22,448 nt of DNA from an uncultured Erythrobacteraceae bacterium (GTDB lineage: Bacteria; Pseudomonadota; Alphaproteobacteria; Sphingomonadales; Sphingomonadaceae), in contig CATMNW010000008.1 in NCBI GenBank assembly GCA_950071875.1, forward strand, positions 1 through 22,448, written 5' to 3'. The notes under the pieces are model-generated. The model was not told the origin of the DNA. It was given only the letters and a program-made list of their open reading frames with translations, and did not search any database. This document shows, one piece after another, positions 6,231 to 13,394 of the stretch (position 1 is the stretch's first letter; the number at the start of each line of letters is the position of its first letter). A program made the position numbers and the translations under genes.

Positions 6231-8492
6231 ATGGCTGACGAAGAAACCAACGCATTCAAGACGCGCGAGGCGCTGTTTTATCACGAGACGATCCGTCCCG
6301 GTAAGATCGAAATCATCGCGTCCAAGCCGATGGCGACCCAGCGCGATCTCAGCCTCGCCTACTCGCCCGGCGTTGCCGCTCCGGTCGAGGCAATTGCAGC
6401 CGATCCTTCTACTGCGGCCCGATACACCGCGCGCAGCAACCTCGTTGCGGTCATCTCGAACGGTACCGCCATCCTTGGCCTCGGCAATCTCGGAGCGCTC
6501 GCATCGAAGCCGGTAATGGAAGGCAAGGCAGTGCTGTTCAAGCGCTTCGCCGACGTGGATTCCATCGATATCGAACTCAATACCGAAGACCCGGACAAGT
6601 TCATCGAGGCGGTCGCGCTGATGGAGCCGAGCTTCGGCGGCATCAATCTGGAAGACATCGCCGCGCCCGAATGCTTCATCATCGAGCAGGCCCTGCGCGA
6701 GCGCATGAACATACCGGTGATGCATGACGACCAGCACGGCACGGCTATCATTTCCGCTGCCGGACTCATCAACGCCTGCCACCTTACCGGCCGCGATCTG
6801 AAGGACGTGAAGATGGTGGTCAACGGTGCGGGTGCTTCCGCACTGGCCTGCACCGCCCTGATCAAGGCGATCGGCGTCCCGCACGACAATGTCATCGTCT
6901 GCGATCGCTCGGGGCCCATCACACCGGGGCGCGACAATGTCGACCAGTGGAAGAGCGCGCATGCGGTGGAAACCGAGGCGCGCAGCCTGGAAGAAGCGCT
7001 GGAAGGCGCGGACGTCTTCCTCGGCCTGTCGGCAGCGGGCGCGCTCAAACCGGAATGGGTCGCCAAGATGGCCGACCGGCCGATCATCTTTGCAATGGCC
7101 AATCCGGTGCCCGAAATCATGCCCGAAGATGCCAAGGCCGTTCGCCCCGACGCCATCATTGCCACCGGGCGGTCGGACTATCCGAACCAGGTCAACAATG
7201 TACTCGGCTTCCCGTTCATTTTCCGCGGCGCGCTTGATGTGCAGGCGACCGCGATCAACGAGGAAATGAAGGTCGCTGCGGCGCAGGCCATTGCCGAGCT
7301 CGCCCGCGAGCGGGTTCCGGAAGAAGTGGCCGCTGCCTACGGCGTCACCCACCAGTTCGGCGAGGAATACATCATTCCCGCACCCTTCGACCCCCGCCTG
7401 ATGGAAGTCGTCTCCAGCGCGGTCGCCAAGGCGGCGATGGATAGCGGGGTCGCTCAGGCGCCGATCGAGGATTTCGAGGAATACCGCCACCAGCTGAAGG
7501 CTCGGCTCAACCCGACCACCGGCGCGCTCACCAATATCTACGAGCAGGCCAAGGCCAATCCCAAGCGCATGGTCTTTGCCGAAGCCGAAGAGAATGTCGC
7601 CCTGCGCGCCGCGATCCAGTACCGCGAATTCGGCTATGGCGAACCGATCCTGGTCGGCCGCACCGAGAAGGTGCGCGAAAAGCTGGTCGAACTGGCGGTG
7701 GAGGATCCCGACGACTGGATCATCGAGAATTCGAACGTGTCGGACAAGGTGCCAGGCATGGTCGATTATCTCTACAAGCGCCTGCAGCGCCGCGGTTACA
7801 CCGAGCGCGATGTCGCTCGTATGGTCAACCAGGAACGTAACGTCTTCGCCGCGCTGCTAGTCGCACTTGACCATGGCGATGCCATGATTTCCGGGCTGAC
7901 GCGTACGTTCTCCCAAACCGCGCGGGAAGTGGGCCGGGTGCTTGATCCCAAGCCCGGCGCGGTGCCTTTCGGCATTCATATGATGATCGGCAAGAATTCT
8001 ACGGTATTCCTTGCCGATACCACGATCAACGAACGGCCTTCATCGGAAGAGCTCGCCCATATCGCCAAGGAAACCGCGGCAGTTGCCCGCCGCATGGGGC
8101 ACGAACCGCGGGTCGCATTCCTGAGCTATTCGACCTTCGGCAACCCTTCCGGCCAGTGGCTCGACAATATTCGCGATGCTGTCGCGATCCTCGATGCCGA
8201 AGAACCGGGCTTTGAATACGAAGGCGAAATGGCCCCCGATTCGGCGCTGAATCCAACCGTGATGAAGCTTTACCCCCTCAGCCGCCTGTCGGGTCCGGCA
8301 AACGTCCTGATCATGCCCGGGCTGCAATCGGCAAACCTGTCGGCCAAGCTGCTGCGCGAACTTGCCGGCGAAACCATGGTCGGGCCGATGATGATCGGCA
8401 TGGAAAAGCCGGTTCAGATCGCGCCCATGACGGCGATTGCGCCCGATATTCTGACACTGGCCGTGCTCGCGAGCGCAGGTGTGGTGGGCTAG
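6231..8492 (+). CDS. maeB: NADP-dependent malic enzyme with phosphotransacetylase-like domain (MaeB type)
   Basis: This enzyme oxidatively decarboxylates malate to pyruvate and CO2 with reduction of NADP, linking the TCA cycle to pyruvate and NADPH supply. The 753-residue product has the MaeB two-part layout. The malic-enzyme domain contains LAYSPGVAAPV (Tyr44), EGKAVLFKRFADVDS (Lys99), the metal-binding EDIAAPECF (141-149) and HDDQHGTA (165-172), and the dinucleotide motif NGAGASA (198-204). The phosphotransacetylase/phosphotransbutyrylase-like domain runs from about 440 to the end. In MaeB proteins this domain is regulatory and binds acetyl-CoA rather than acting as an enzyme. I chose ATG 6231 (preceded by ACGAGG) over ATG 6177, which lacks a ribosome site and adds 18 residues outside the family. 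Cofactor preference is inferred from the family. Confidence 0.95.
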   Translation: MADEETNAFKTREALFYHETIRPGKIEIIASKPMATQRDLSLAYSPGVAAPVEAIAADPSTAARYTARSNLVAVISNGTAILGLGNLGALASKPVMEGKAVLFKRFADVDSIDIELNTEDPDKFIEAVALMEPSFGGINLEDIAAPECFIIEQALRERMNIPVMHDDQHGTAIISAAGLINACHLTGRDLKDVKMVVNGAGASALACTALIKAIGVPHDNVIVCDRSGPITPGRDNVDQWKSAHAVETEARSLEEALEGADVFLGLSAAGALKPEWVAKMADRPIIFAMANPVPEIMPEDAKAVRPDAIIATGRSDYPNQVNNVLGFPFIFRGALDVQATAINEEMKVAAAQAIAELARERVPEEVAAAYGVTHQFGEEYIIPAPFDPRLMEVVSSAVAKAAMDSGVAQAPIEDFEEYRHQLKARLNPTTGALTNIYEQAKANPKRMVFAEAEENVALRAAIQYREFGYGEPILVGRTEKVREKLVELAVEDPDDWIIENSNVSDKVPGMVDYLYKRLQRRGYTERDVARMVNQERNVFAALLVALDHGDAMISGLTRTFSQTAREVGRVLDPKPGAVPFGIHMMIGKNSTVFLADTTINERPSSEELAHIAKETAAVARRMGHEPRVAFLSYSTFGNPSGQWLDNIRDAVAILDAEEPGFEYEGEMAPDSALNPTVMKLYPLSRLSGPANVLIMPGLQSANLSAKLLRELAGETMVGPMMIGMEKPVQIAPMTAIAPDILTLAVLASAGVVG

Positions 8493-8495
8493 CGC

Positions 8496-9167
8496 TCAGA
8501 AGGGCAGGTCATCGCCCTTGTAATCGGCATAGCGAAAACCCTTGCCGCTGGCGCTTTCGAGCACATCCGCCAGGCCCGTGGCGCTTTCTTCGACGCCGAG
8601 CGGAGCCTGCGGACCACCCATGTCGGTCTGGACCCACCCGGGATGCAGCGCGAGCGTTGCGATACCGCGCGGGCCCGCGTCCTGTTCGGCGACGCCCTTG
8701 GCCAGCATGTTGAGGGCGGCCTTGCTGCTGCGGTACAGTTCGTAACCGCCAGAACTGTCGGCGATCGAGCCCATCAGCGAAGTCATGAAGCCAAGTGTCC
8801 CGCCGTCCCTGATCGCAGGGAGCAGCGTCTTGGCGGCGCGAACCGGCCCGAAGGCATTGGTCATCATCACATGGGCGACTTCGTCAGGGGTAGCCTGCTC
8901 GCTCGACTGGTGCTTTGCGCCGCTGATCCCGGCGTTGATGAAAAGAACATCGAGCTGTCCATTGCCGAACCCAAGGTCCGCATAACTGTCGGGATCGGTG
9001 ACGTCGGCAGTGGCGATACGCAGCGCATCGCATTCAAGCGCATGGAGATCCTCGCTGCGGCTGCGCTCGCTGGCTACGACATCCCAGCCCCGCGCGAGAA
9101 ATTCTTTGGCCAGCCCGAGGCCCAGCCCGCGCGATGCACCGAGGATGAAAATGGTCTTGTTGCTCAT
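8496..9167 (-). CDS. Short-chain dehydrogenase/reductase (SDR)
   Basis: This 223-residue classical-type SDR is a cytosolic NAD(P)-dependent oxidoreductase of unknown substrate. Visible motifs are the nucleotide-binding GASRGLG (10-16), NAG (78-80), a catalytic-serine region near Ser130-Ser134, and YRSSK (Tyr145, Lys149). HPGWVQTDMGG follows the active site. The short length and the SRGLGLGLA glycine loop resemble the C-factor / cell-cell signalling subgroup rather than the roughly 250-residue FabG group. It converges on the malic enzyme gene with only three bases between the stops. GGAAAG precedes the ATG. Upstream lies the AT-rich stretch that I take as the edge of the accessory region, so this is the last gene that looks clearly chromosomal. 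Confidence 0.88.
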   Translation of the reverse strand: MSNKTIFILGASRGLGLGLAKEFLARGWDVVASERSRSEDLHALECDALRIATADVTDPDSYADLGFGNGQLDVLFINAGISGAKHQSSEQATPDEVAHVMMTNAFGPVRAAKTLLPAIRDGGTLGFMTSLMGSIADSSGGYELYRSSKAALNMLAKGVAEQDAGPRGIATLALHPGWVQTDMGGPQAPLGVEESATGLADVLESASGKGFRYADYKGDDLPF

Positions 9168-9418
9168 GATCTGCTTTCCAATGGGTTTGCAGACAAAGCG
9201 GGCAGGTCGGGCAGCCGTTCCCGCCTATTTGCGGCGGAAGCGAAAATACCAGATTTTATATACTTAAGTACATTAAAACGCTGAAAATATTATCTAATAT
9301 CGGAAATTTCGAACCTCAAAAACTTTGCTGGCAATCACCGGGTAATCACCAAGCAAATTTGAATTACTAAGTGCTATTCTCTCGACGTTGAGTGCTGAAG
9401 GGCGCCTTACGATCGCAA
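9168..9418. other. Gene-free, partly AT-rich boundary region
   Basis: No convincing gene lies here. About 9245-9385 is strikingly AT-rich compared with both flanks. It contains a 10-bp palindrome TACTTAAGTA (9261-9270) and a tandem pair of AATCACC words (9333-9339 and 9344-9350) spaced 11 bp. The SDR promoter should lie here; TATATAAAAT on the minus strand is a possible -10 region. The 3' end of the nuclease operon must also end here, but no clear intrinsic terminator was seen. It separates housekeeping genes from mobile-element-type genes. Confidence 0.5.
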
Positions 9419-10645
9419 CTAGGCCTGGCTGGCGATCCGGTGAATCTTGGCTATGGAAAAGGGCAGCTTGAGAACATCATGATTGTCAGCGATCCATCGC
9501 TTCTGATCATCGCTCAGCCTGTCCGAGGACGACTTAACCTCGACGAACCGGAACTCCCCTTCGCGGTGCAGTAGCAAGTCCGGCCATCCCAGATATCGGC
9601 CCCAGTAGTCTTGCACGAGATAGTGCAGAATGGCTTTGATTGTTTGAGGTGGTAAAATCTCGAGCAACTTGCGAGCTCGCTCGACATCCTCCGGTCGATG
9701 TGCCCAGAGATACTGACGCAGGTTTCCGCTGTGGAACCGCCAATAGTCGAATAACCACTCAAGATCGTCGTCGTGCAGAAATTCGTCGAAATGTTTCTCG
9801 ATCGCTGTTGCGCGCCGGATTCCATAGCCTGCAGACCCAAAGTCGCTCGGCAAATGTGTCCAGATCGGTTCCTTCGTTCGCCGCTCTTCATACGCAGTAC
9901 GATCACCGAAACTTACAATCCGGTTCTTAGGGTCGATTGGATCCTGGATGACTATCCACATCATCACGCCGAACAGTGCGTGGAAGGGAACGCTTTCAAG
10001 CTGCAGGACTTGCCAGCCCTGCCCGGAATAGTGCCGCAAAGCGAATTCTTCGGCGCTGATTATCTCGTCGCCAACTACGATCTGAGCGCCCTTCCGTCCG
10101 ACCTTGGCATATGTCGCCTGCAGAGGTTCCACTTCGACCGAGTATTGATCGATCACTTCTGCCTGTGACTTTTCATTGAAAGCATATTTGGGTGCGCTCG
10201 CGTGCAGCTCTTTGATATCCTGCAGCACCGCTTTTTCTATTGCGGACTGCGCAGAGCGCCGCTCATCGTGAGTCGCGTCCGGATGCTCTGAGTCCCAATC
10301 GTGCAGTGCAGCTTCTTTGGCAAAGAACAGCTCGCGCCAATAGTACCGCCTGATCTTGCTGGTGCGCCCGTGGATCGCCGCTGCTGGTGCCGGATCGGCG
10401 GGCAATCCACGGCATTCACTACAAACTCCCTCTTGGAAGCCATGCGTTACCGGCACCCGCTCCTGCGTATCGAGTTCGCAGCCCTCGCTTAGTTGATGCG
10501 GCAGAAAGCGATGCCCGCGCACCTCGTCGCAGGCACACATCATCACCGCGCCGCAATCCGCACAACGGTATTTGCGGATCAGTTCATGCTGATTGAGGCA
10601 GGCGCGGTCTGGGTGATGGCAAGTAGAGGGAGGTTGCCTAGCCAT
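9419..10645 (-). CDS. VRR-NUC domain nuclease with cysteine-rich N-terminus
   Basis: The C-terminus of this 408-residue protein is a VRR-NUC-type PD-(D/E)xK nuclease domain. GWPDLLL (Asp356), FRFVEVK (Glu369 and Lys371) and the trailing DRLSDDQKRWI (Gln381, Trp384) form a complete catalytic set. VRR-NUC nucleases include FAN1 and phage or restriction-associated enzymes, and they cleave branched or double-stranded DNA. The first 80 residues hold nine cysteines (C9, C16, C28, C31, C37, C39, C56, C75, C78) plus histidines, consistent with zinc binding. The middle (about 90-340) is unassigned. The ATG overlaps the hipA stop by 8 bp, so translation is probably coupled to the HipA-like kinase, and I infer joint function. 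I do not know a described hipBA operon with this partner. Substrate and any toxicity cannot be read from the sequence. Confidence 0.82.
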   Translation of the reverse strand: MARQPPSTCHHPDRACLNQHELIRKYRCADCGAVMMCACDEVRGHRFLPHQLSEGCELDTQERVPVTHGFQEGVCSECRGLPADPAPAAAIHGRTSKIRRYYWRELFFAKEAALHDWDSEHPDATHDERRSAQSAIEKAVLQDIKELHASAPKYAFNEKSQAEVIDQYSVEVEPLQATYAKVGRKGAQIVVGDEIISAEEFALRHYSGQGWQVLQLESVPFHALFGVMMWIVIQDPIDPKNRIVSFGDRTAYEERRTKEPIWTHLPSDFGSAGYGIRRATAIEKHFDEFLHDDDLEWLFDYWRFHSGNLRQYLWAHRPEDVERARKLLEILPPQTIKAILHYLVQDYWGRYLGWPDLLLHREGEFRFVEVKSSSDRLSDDQKRWIADNHDVLKLPFSIAKIHRIASQA

Positions 10646-11888
10646 CTTCGATTGCTAACCGGAAGCAGGTGGCAAAGCGGCCTCTGTCCGCAGGACTTAA
10701 CCCCGCCTCTTCGAACAATGGCTGCCAGCGCGCTGCAACCATCACGCGCAACTCTTCGGTCATGGCCGAGGCCTCCTCGGGGCCGAGATCGAATACTGCT
10801 GCTCCGGCAAGCGCATTTCCGATGGTCGCATTGCGTCCTTCCGGACCAACGCCCAGCACAAGGCGTCGCTCCAGCCCCACCTGCGGTTTGGGGACGACAT
10901 CGTAGAGTGGAGACAACCGCCAGCCAGTTCCGTCGAAAAGAAATCCGTGATTGCGCAGGTGGTCATCGTCATTCGTTACGAGAATATTGAACACCATTCG
11001 GCGGAACAGCTCATGGAGGTCTGCGCGGACCTGCGTCCCGTGCTGACGTATCGCGCCAGCGAGATCAGCGTAACTGTAGCTGCTTACCTCGCTTTCATGC
11101 GCGCCCAGCATGGTCAGCCCCGACGCGAACGGTCGCCGTTCGAGCCAGTTGCCATGCGGCACGCGGTCGAACCGTTCGATCAGATAGATATCGCGGTCCA
11201 GGACACAGCGGAAATCGAGCGCGGGCACGTTGAGGCCGCATTCGCTGGCCAGCTGCATAGTCGCCAGCTCTACGCGGCATTCAGGAAAGCTGTCGCCGCG
11301 CTTCTGGAACTTGGCGATCCAGGGTCGATCGCCGATTTGCGTTGCCGCCTTCGGACGCGCGCCGCCAAGCGACGAACCGGCAGCAAGCAGTGCGCGCAGG
11401 TTCTCGTCGAGCTCGTCGACGTGTTGTGCTCGTTCTGCTGCCTCGGCGAGTTCAGCGAGGGTGAACTCTTCGCCCGGAGCGGGACCGTCGCCCCATGGAG
11501 TGATGCGCTCCGGTCGCTCCGGAGTAGGCCCGAATGCGAGCGCGCCAACGCGATGTTCTCCGGAAGCAAGGATGAGGTCGATCTCGCTTGGCAGACGGTC
11601 GCCCATAGCCTTGTACATAAGATATTGGCCCCAGCCATCGGGAGCGGCGTCGCGGATGCCGCCGAAGACAGCAAACCCTTCCTCTGTGCGGAAGGTCCGG
11701 CTGGTCCCGGCATCGTGCAGCGGAAGGGCCACCGGATCGACGGGGATCCGGTCAGGACGCTCAAGATACCGGCGGCCATAAGCGAACGTTGCAAATTGGT
11801 TGCGCGGTTCGTCGGTCATCGTCAGCAGTCCCGCCGGGACAGGACCTTCGGGAAGATGGACGAATACGTAGGAGCGGACGATTGTCAT
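10638..11888 (-). CDS. hipA: HipA-family serine/threonine kinase (toxin-like)
   Basis: HipA kinases are type II toxins. E. coli HipA phosphorylates glutamyl-tRNA synthetase and blocks translation, and homologues target other aminoacyl-tRNA synthetases or unrelated proteins. The 416-residue product has the N-terminal HipA-N1 region (about 5-110). The kinase core has a serine-glycine loop GSSLGGARPK (171-180), a probable ATP-binding Lys194 in WIAKF, a catalytic loop NDDDHLRN (306-313, Asp308 as likely base, Asn313 metal ligand) and LSPLYDV (Asp330 as metal ligand). All catalytic positions appear intact, so an active kinase is predicted. The XRE gene ends 6 bp upstream and the nuclease gene overlaps the 3' end by 8 bp. 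Length and the joined N1 domain favour classical HipA over the split HipBST form. The target is unknown. Confidence 0.9.
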   Translation of the reverse strand: MTIVRSYVFVHLPEGPVPAGLLTMTDEPRNQFATFAYGRRYLERPDRIPVDPVALPLHDAGTSRTFRTEEGFAVFGGIRDAAPDGWGQYLMYKAMGDRLPSEIDLILASGEHRVGALAFGPTPERPERITPWGDGPAPGEEFTLAELAEAAERAQHVDELDENLRALLAAGSSLGGARPKAATQIGDRPWIAKFQKRGDSFPECRVELATMQLASECGLNVPALDFRCVLDRDIYLIERFDRVPHGNWLERRPFASGLTMLGAHESEVSSYSYADLAGAIRQHGTQVRADLHELFRRMVFNILVTNDDDHLRNHGFLFDGTGWRLSPLYDVVPKPQVGLERRLVLGVGPEGRNATIGNALAGAAVFDLGPEEASAMTEELRVMVAARWQPLFEEAGLSPADRGRFATCFRLAIEDG

Positions 11889-11894
11889 GACCGA

Positions 11895-12236
11895 TCAGAA
11901 ATCCAGCTCGTCATCGCTGGCTGCATGCGTTCGCTCGGGCAAGCGCGAGAGGTCCTCGCTTATGCCCGCTCGATCACTCTCTGGCGCAACCAAGCTGGCA
12001 AGGCGCTGGGTCATTCCCAGCACATGCAATGCGCTCACAAGGACTGCGAGACCAACTGTCGGATCACCAGCTTCGAGCCGCTGAAGTGTCTGAACCGACA
12101 CCAGCATTCGTTCCGCCATCAACCGCTGCGGCATTTTGCGGCGACGCCGGGCAAGCGCGATGTCCTTGCCGAGCTGAGTTATAGCTCGCTGGCTTTGTGG
12201 CGGCAGTCCGCTAGCTGCTCTGGAGGCGCGTGGCAT
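11895..12236 (-). CDS. XRE-family helix-turn-helix regulator, HipB-like antitoxin
   Basis: This 113-residue protein has an XRE-type DNA-binding fold at about residues 22-75 (LGKDIALARRRRKMPQRLMA, then VSVQTLQRLEAGDPTVGL) and an acidic, probably flexible C-terminus ending ASDDELDF. Its position directly before hipA matches HipB, which neutralises HipA and represses the operon. The frame also allows ATG 12257. I prefer 12236 because the predicted transcription start is near 12254, which would leave 12257 outside the mRNA and inside an operator arm. No good Shine-Dalgarno precedes either start. HipB proteins are often about 70-110 residues, so the length fits. The acidic tail could be the kinase-contacting or protease-sensitive part, as inferred from other antitoxins. 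Confidence 0.82.
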   Translation of the reverse strand: MPRASRAASGLPPQSQRAITQLGKDIALARRRRKMPQRLMAERMLVSVQTLQRLEAGDPTVGLAVLVSALHVLGMTQRLASLVAPESDRAGISEDLSRLPERTHAASDDELDF

Positions 12237-12244
12237 AGGCAGTA

Positions 12245-12290
12245 CATGACATATCATGTTAATTTATGCAATAGCGCATGATATGTCATG
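12245..12290 (-). promoter_or_regulatory. Promoter of the HipB-HipA-nuclease operon with paired operators
   Basis: Two 14-bp arms, CATGACATATCATG (12245-12258) and CATGATATGTCATG (12277-12290), are perfect reverse complements. Each arm is itself a near-palindrome of the form ATGA-N4-TCAT, and their centres are 32 bp apart, about three helical turns. On the minus strand ATGACA (12289-12284) and TAAATT (12266-12261) lie 17 bp apart and form a sigma70-type promoter. The right arm therefore covers the -35 and the left arm the predicted start. This arrangement suits autorepression by the HipB-like protein. Confidence 0.75.
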
Positions 12291-12407
12291 CATCCTATGA
12301 CCAGACACGACAAGCTATTGCGGTCGCCGCTTCCTGTCAGGGTACTGCGGACGCCAGTAAGAGCAGAGGTAGGCTGTGGGGAGCGAGCCAAAAGGACCGC
12401 ATAACCC

Positions 12408-13316
12408 ATGCCCACTCATGAAGCGACAAGACCCACACTGGAAGGGACCGCACGCCGTATCTGCGAAAGTCGAGGCGGCAGATGGTCGGGCACGAAGGGC
12501 ATGGCCTGTTGTCCTGCACATGATGACAGCACGCCATCGTTGGGCGTGACGCTCGGTCGCAAAGCCATCCTTTTTCACTGCTTTGCCGGTTGCGATCAGC
12601 AGGCAGTGCTTGCTGCGCTGGCACGCGAGGGCTTCAACGCTTCCATCCTATTCTCGGACTCTTCGTCAGCTGACCAGTTCGAGCCAATTGAAAAACGTAA
12701 TCTCTCGCCGGCGGCGCTGAGGATCTGGCGCGAAGCGGAGCCTGTGCGTTCCAGCCCGGCCAAGGCCTATCTCAAGAGCCGCGGCATCCTCGCCGCCTCT
12801 TCTGCTCTTCGGTTTCATCCACGAACACCGCTGGGCCCCAAAGGACGCACCCGCTACCTGCCCGCCATGATCGCGGCGGTCAGTCTCGACATGGGGCCCA
12901 TCGCCATCCACCGCACATTCCTGTCACAGGATCGCCACAGGAAAGCGGACTTCGACAAGCCCAAGCGCGCTCTTGGCTCGCTAGGTGAAGCTGCCGTTCG
13001 GCTCTTCGCCCGGGCGGATGCCAAACTCGGACTCGCTGAAGGGATCGAAAGCGCGATGTCAGCTTATGCCCTGACCGGCATCCCCGCATGGGCAACATTG
13101 GGCAATGAGCGCTTCGGTCTGGTCAGCATTCCCGACAGCGTGACCGAGCTTCATCTCTTCGTCGATTACGATGACGGTGGTGATCTCGCAGTCGAACGGA
13201 GCCTATCCGCCTATGCGCGAAAAGGCCGGACGATCCATGTCCGCAAACCATCTGTGCGAGGCACCGACTGGAACGACGAACTCCAGGCATGGCTATGCCG
13301 TAAGGCGAAGGTTTGA
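12408..13316 (+). CDS. Zinc-finger / Toprim domain protein, primase-like
   Basis: This 302-residue protein combines a CHC2-like zinc-binding region, CPAHDD (Cys35, His38) with HCFAGC (Cys58, Cys62), and a C-terminal Toprim domain. In the Toprim domain LGLAEGIESAMSA carries Glu211 and FVDYDDGGD carries Asp253 and Asp255. The region between (about 90-205) matches the linker found in primase-like proteins of plasmids, integrative elements and phages (DUF7146-type). Such proteins are thought to make primers or handle single-stranded DNA during element replication or after conjugative entry. The start is ATG 12408; AAAGGA lies about 12 bp before it, which is a long spacing. It is transcribed divergently from the HipB-like operon and heads the plus-strand module that runs to the end of the window. 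No helicase domain is fused, so it cannot be a complete P4-alpha-type primase-helicase. Confidence 0.85.
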   Translation: MPTHEATRPTLEGTARRICESRGGRWSGTKGMACCPAHDDSTPSLGVTLGRKAILFHCFAGCDQQAVLAALAREGFNASILFSDSSSADQFEPIEKRNLSPAALRIWREAEPVRSSPAKAYLKSRGILAASSALRFHPRTPLGPKGRTRYLPAMIAAVSLDMGPIAIHRTFLSQDRHRKADFDKPKRALGSLGEAAVRLFARADAKLGLAEGIESAMSAYALTGIPAWATLGNERFGLVSIPDSVTELHLFVDYDDGGDLAVERSLSAYARKGRTIHVRKPSVRGTDWNDELQAWLCRKAKV

Positions 13317-13394
13317 GAGGAGAGAAGGCTTTTCGATTTCCTGATCCGGCAGAGGGCGCGTGTCCCGATGCCTCAATCAGGAGGACTTTTCGCC
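13316..13394 (+). promoter_or_regulatory. Structured leader of the methyltransferase-helicase gene
   Basis: A purine-rich box AGAGGAGAGAAGGCTTTT starts at 13316, overlapping the preceding stop codon. A long imperfect hairpin (13340-13381) follows. CCTGAT pairs with ATCAGG as the outer stem, GGCA with TGCC and GGG with CCC inside, separated by a tandem GA/GA internal loop. The 3' strand ends inside the AGGAGGA ribosome site (13379-13385), so translation may be gated. The box matches those before the parB- and ardC-like genes. Confidence 0.5.

Noticed and set aside
6198..7490. 430-residue open frame antisense to the malic enzyme gene
   Set aside because: It lies entirely against a strongly conserved coding region, has low-complexity His/Arg/Asp-rich composition and matches no family. 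It is a high-GC shadow.
9261..9270. TACTTAAGTA palindrome as an attachment site or operator
   Set aside because: A 10-bp palindrome in AT-rich DNA is expected by chance and no second copy was noticed, so I do not report it as a separate element.
10947..12281. 444-residue plus-strand open frame opposite hipA and the XRE gene
   Set aside because: The minus strand encodes clear HipA and HTH motifs with tight gene spacing. The plus-strand product has no recognisable motif.
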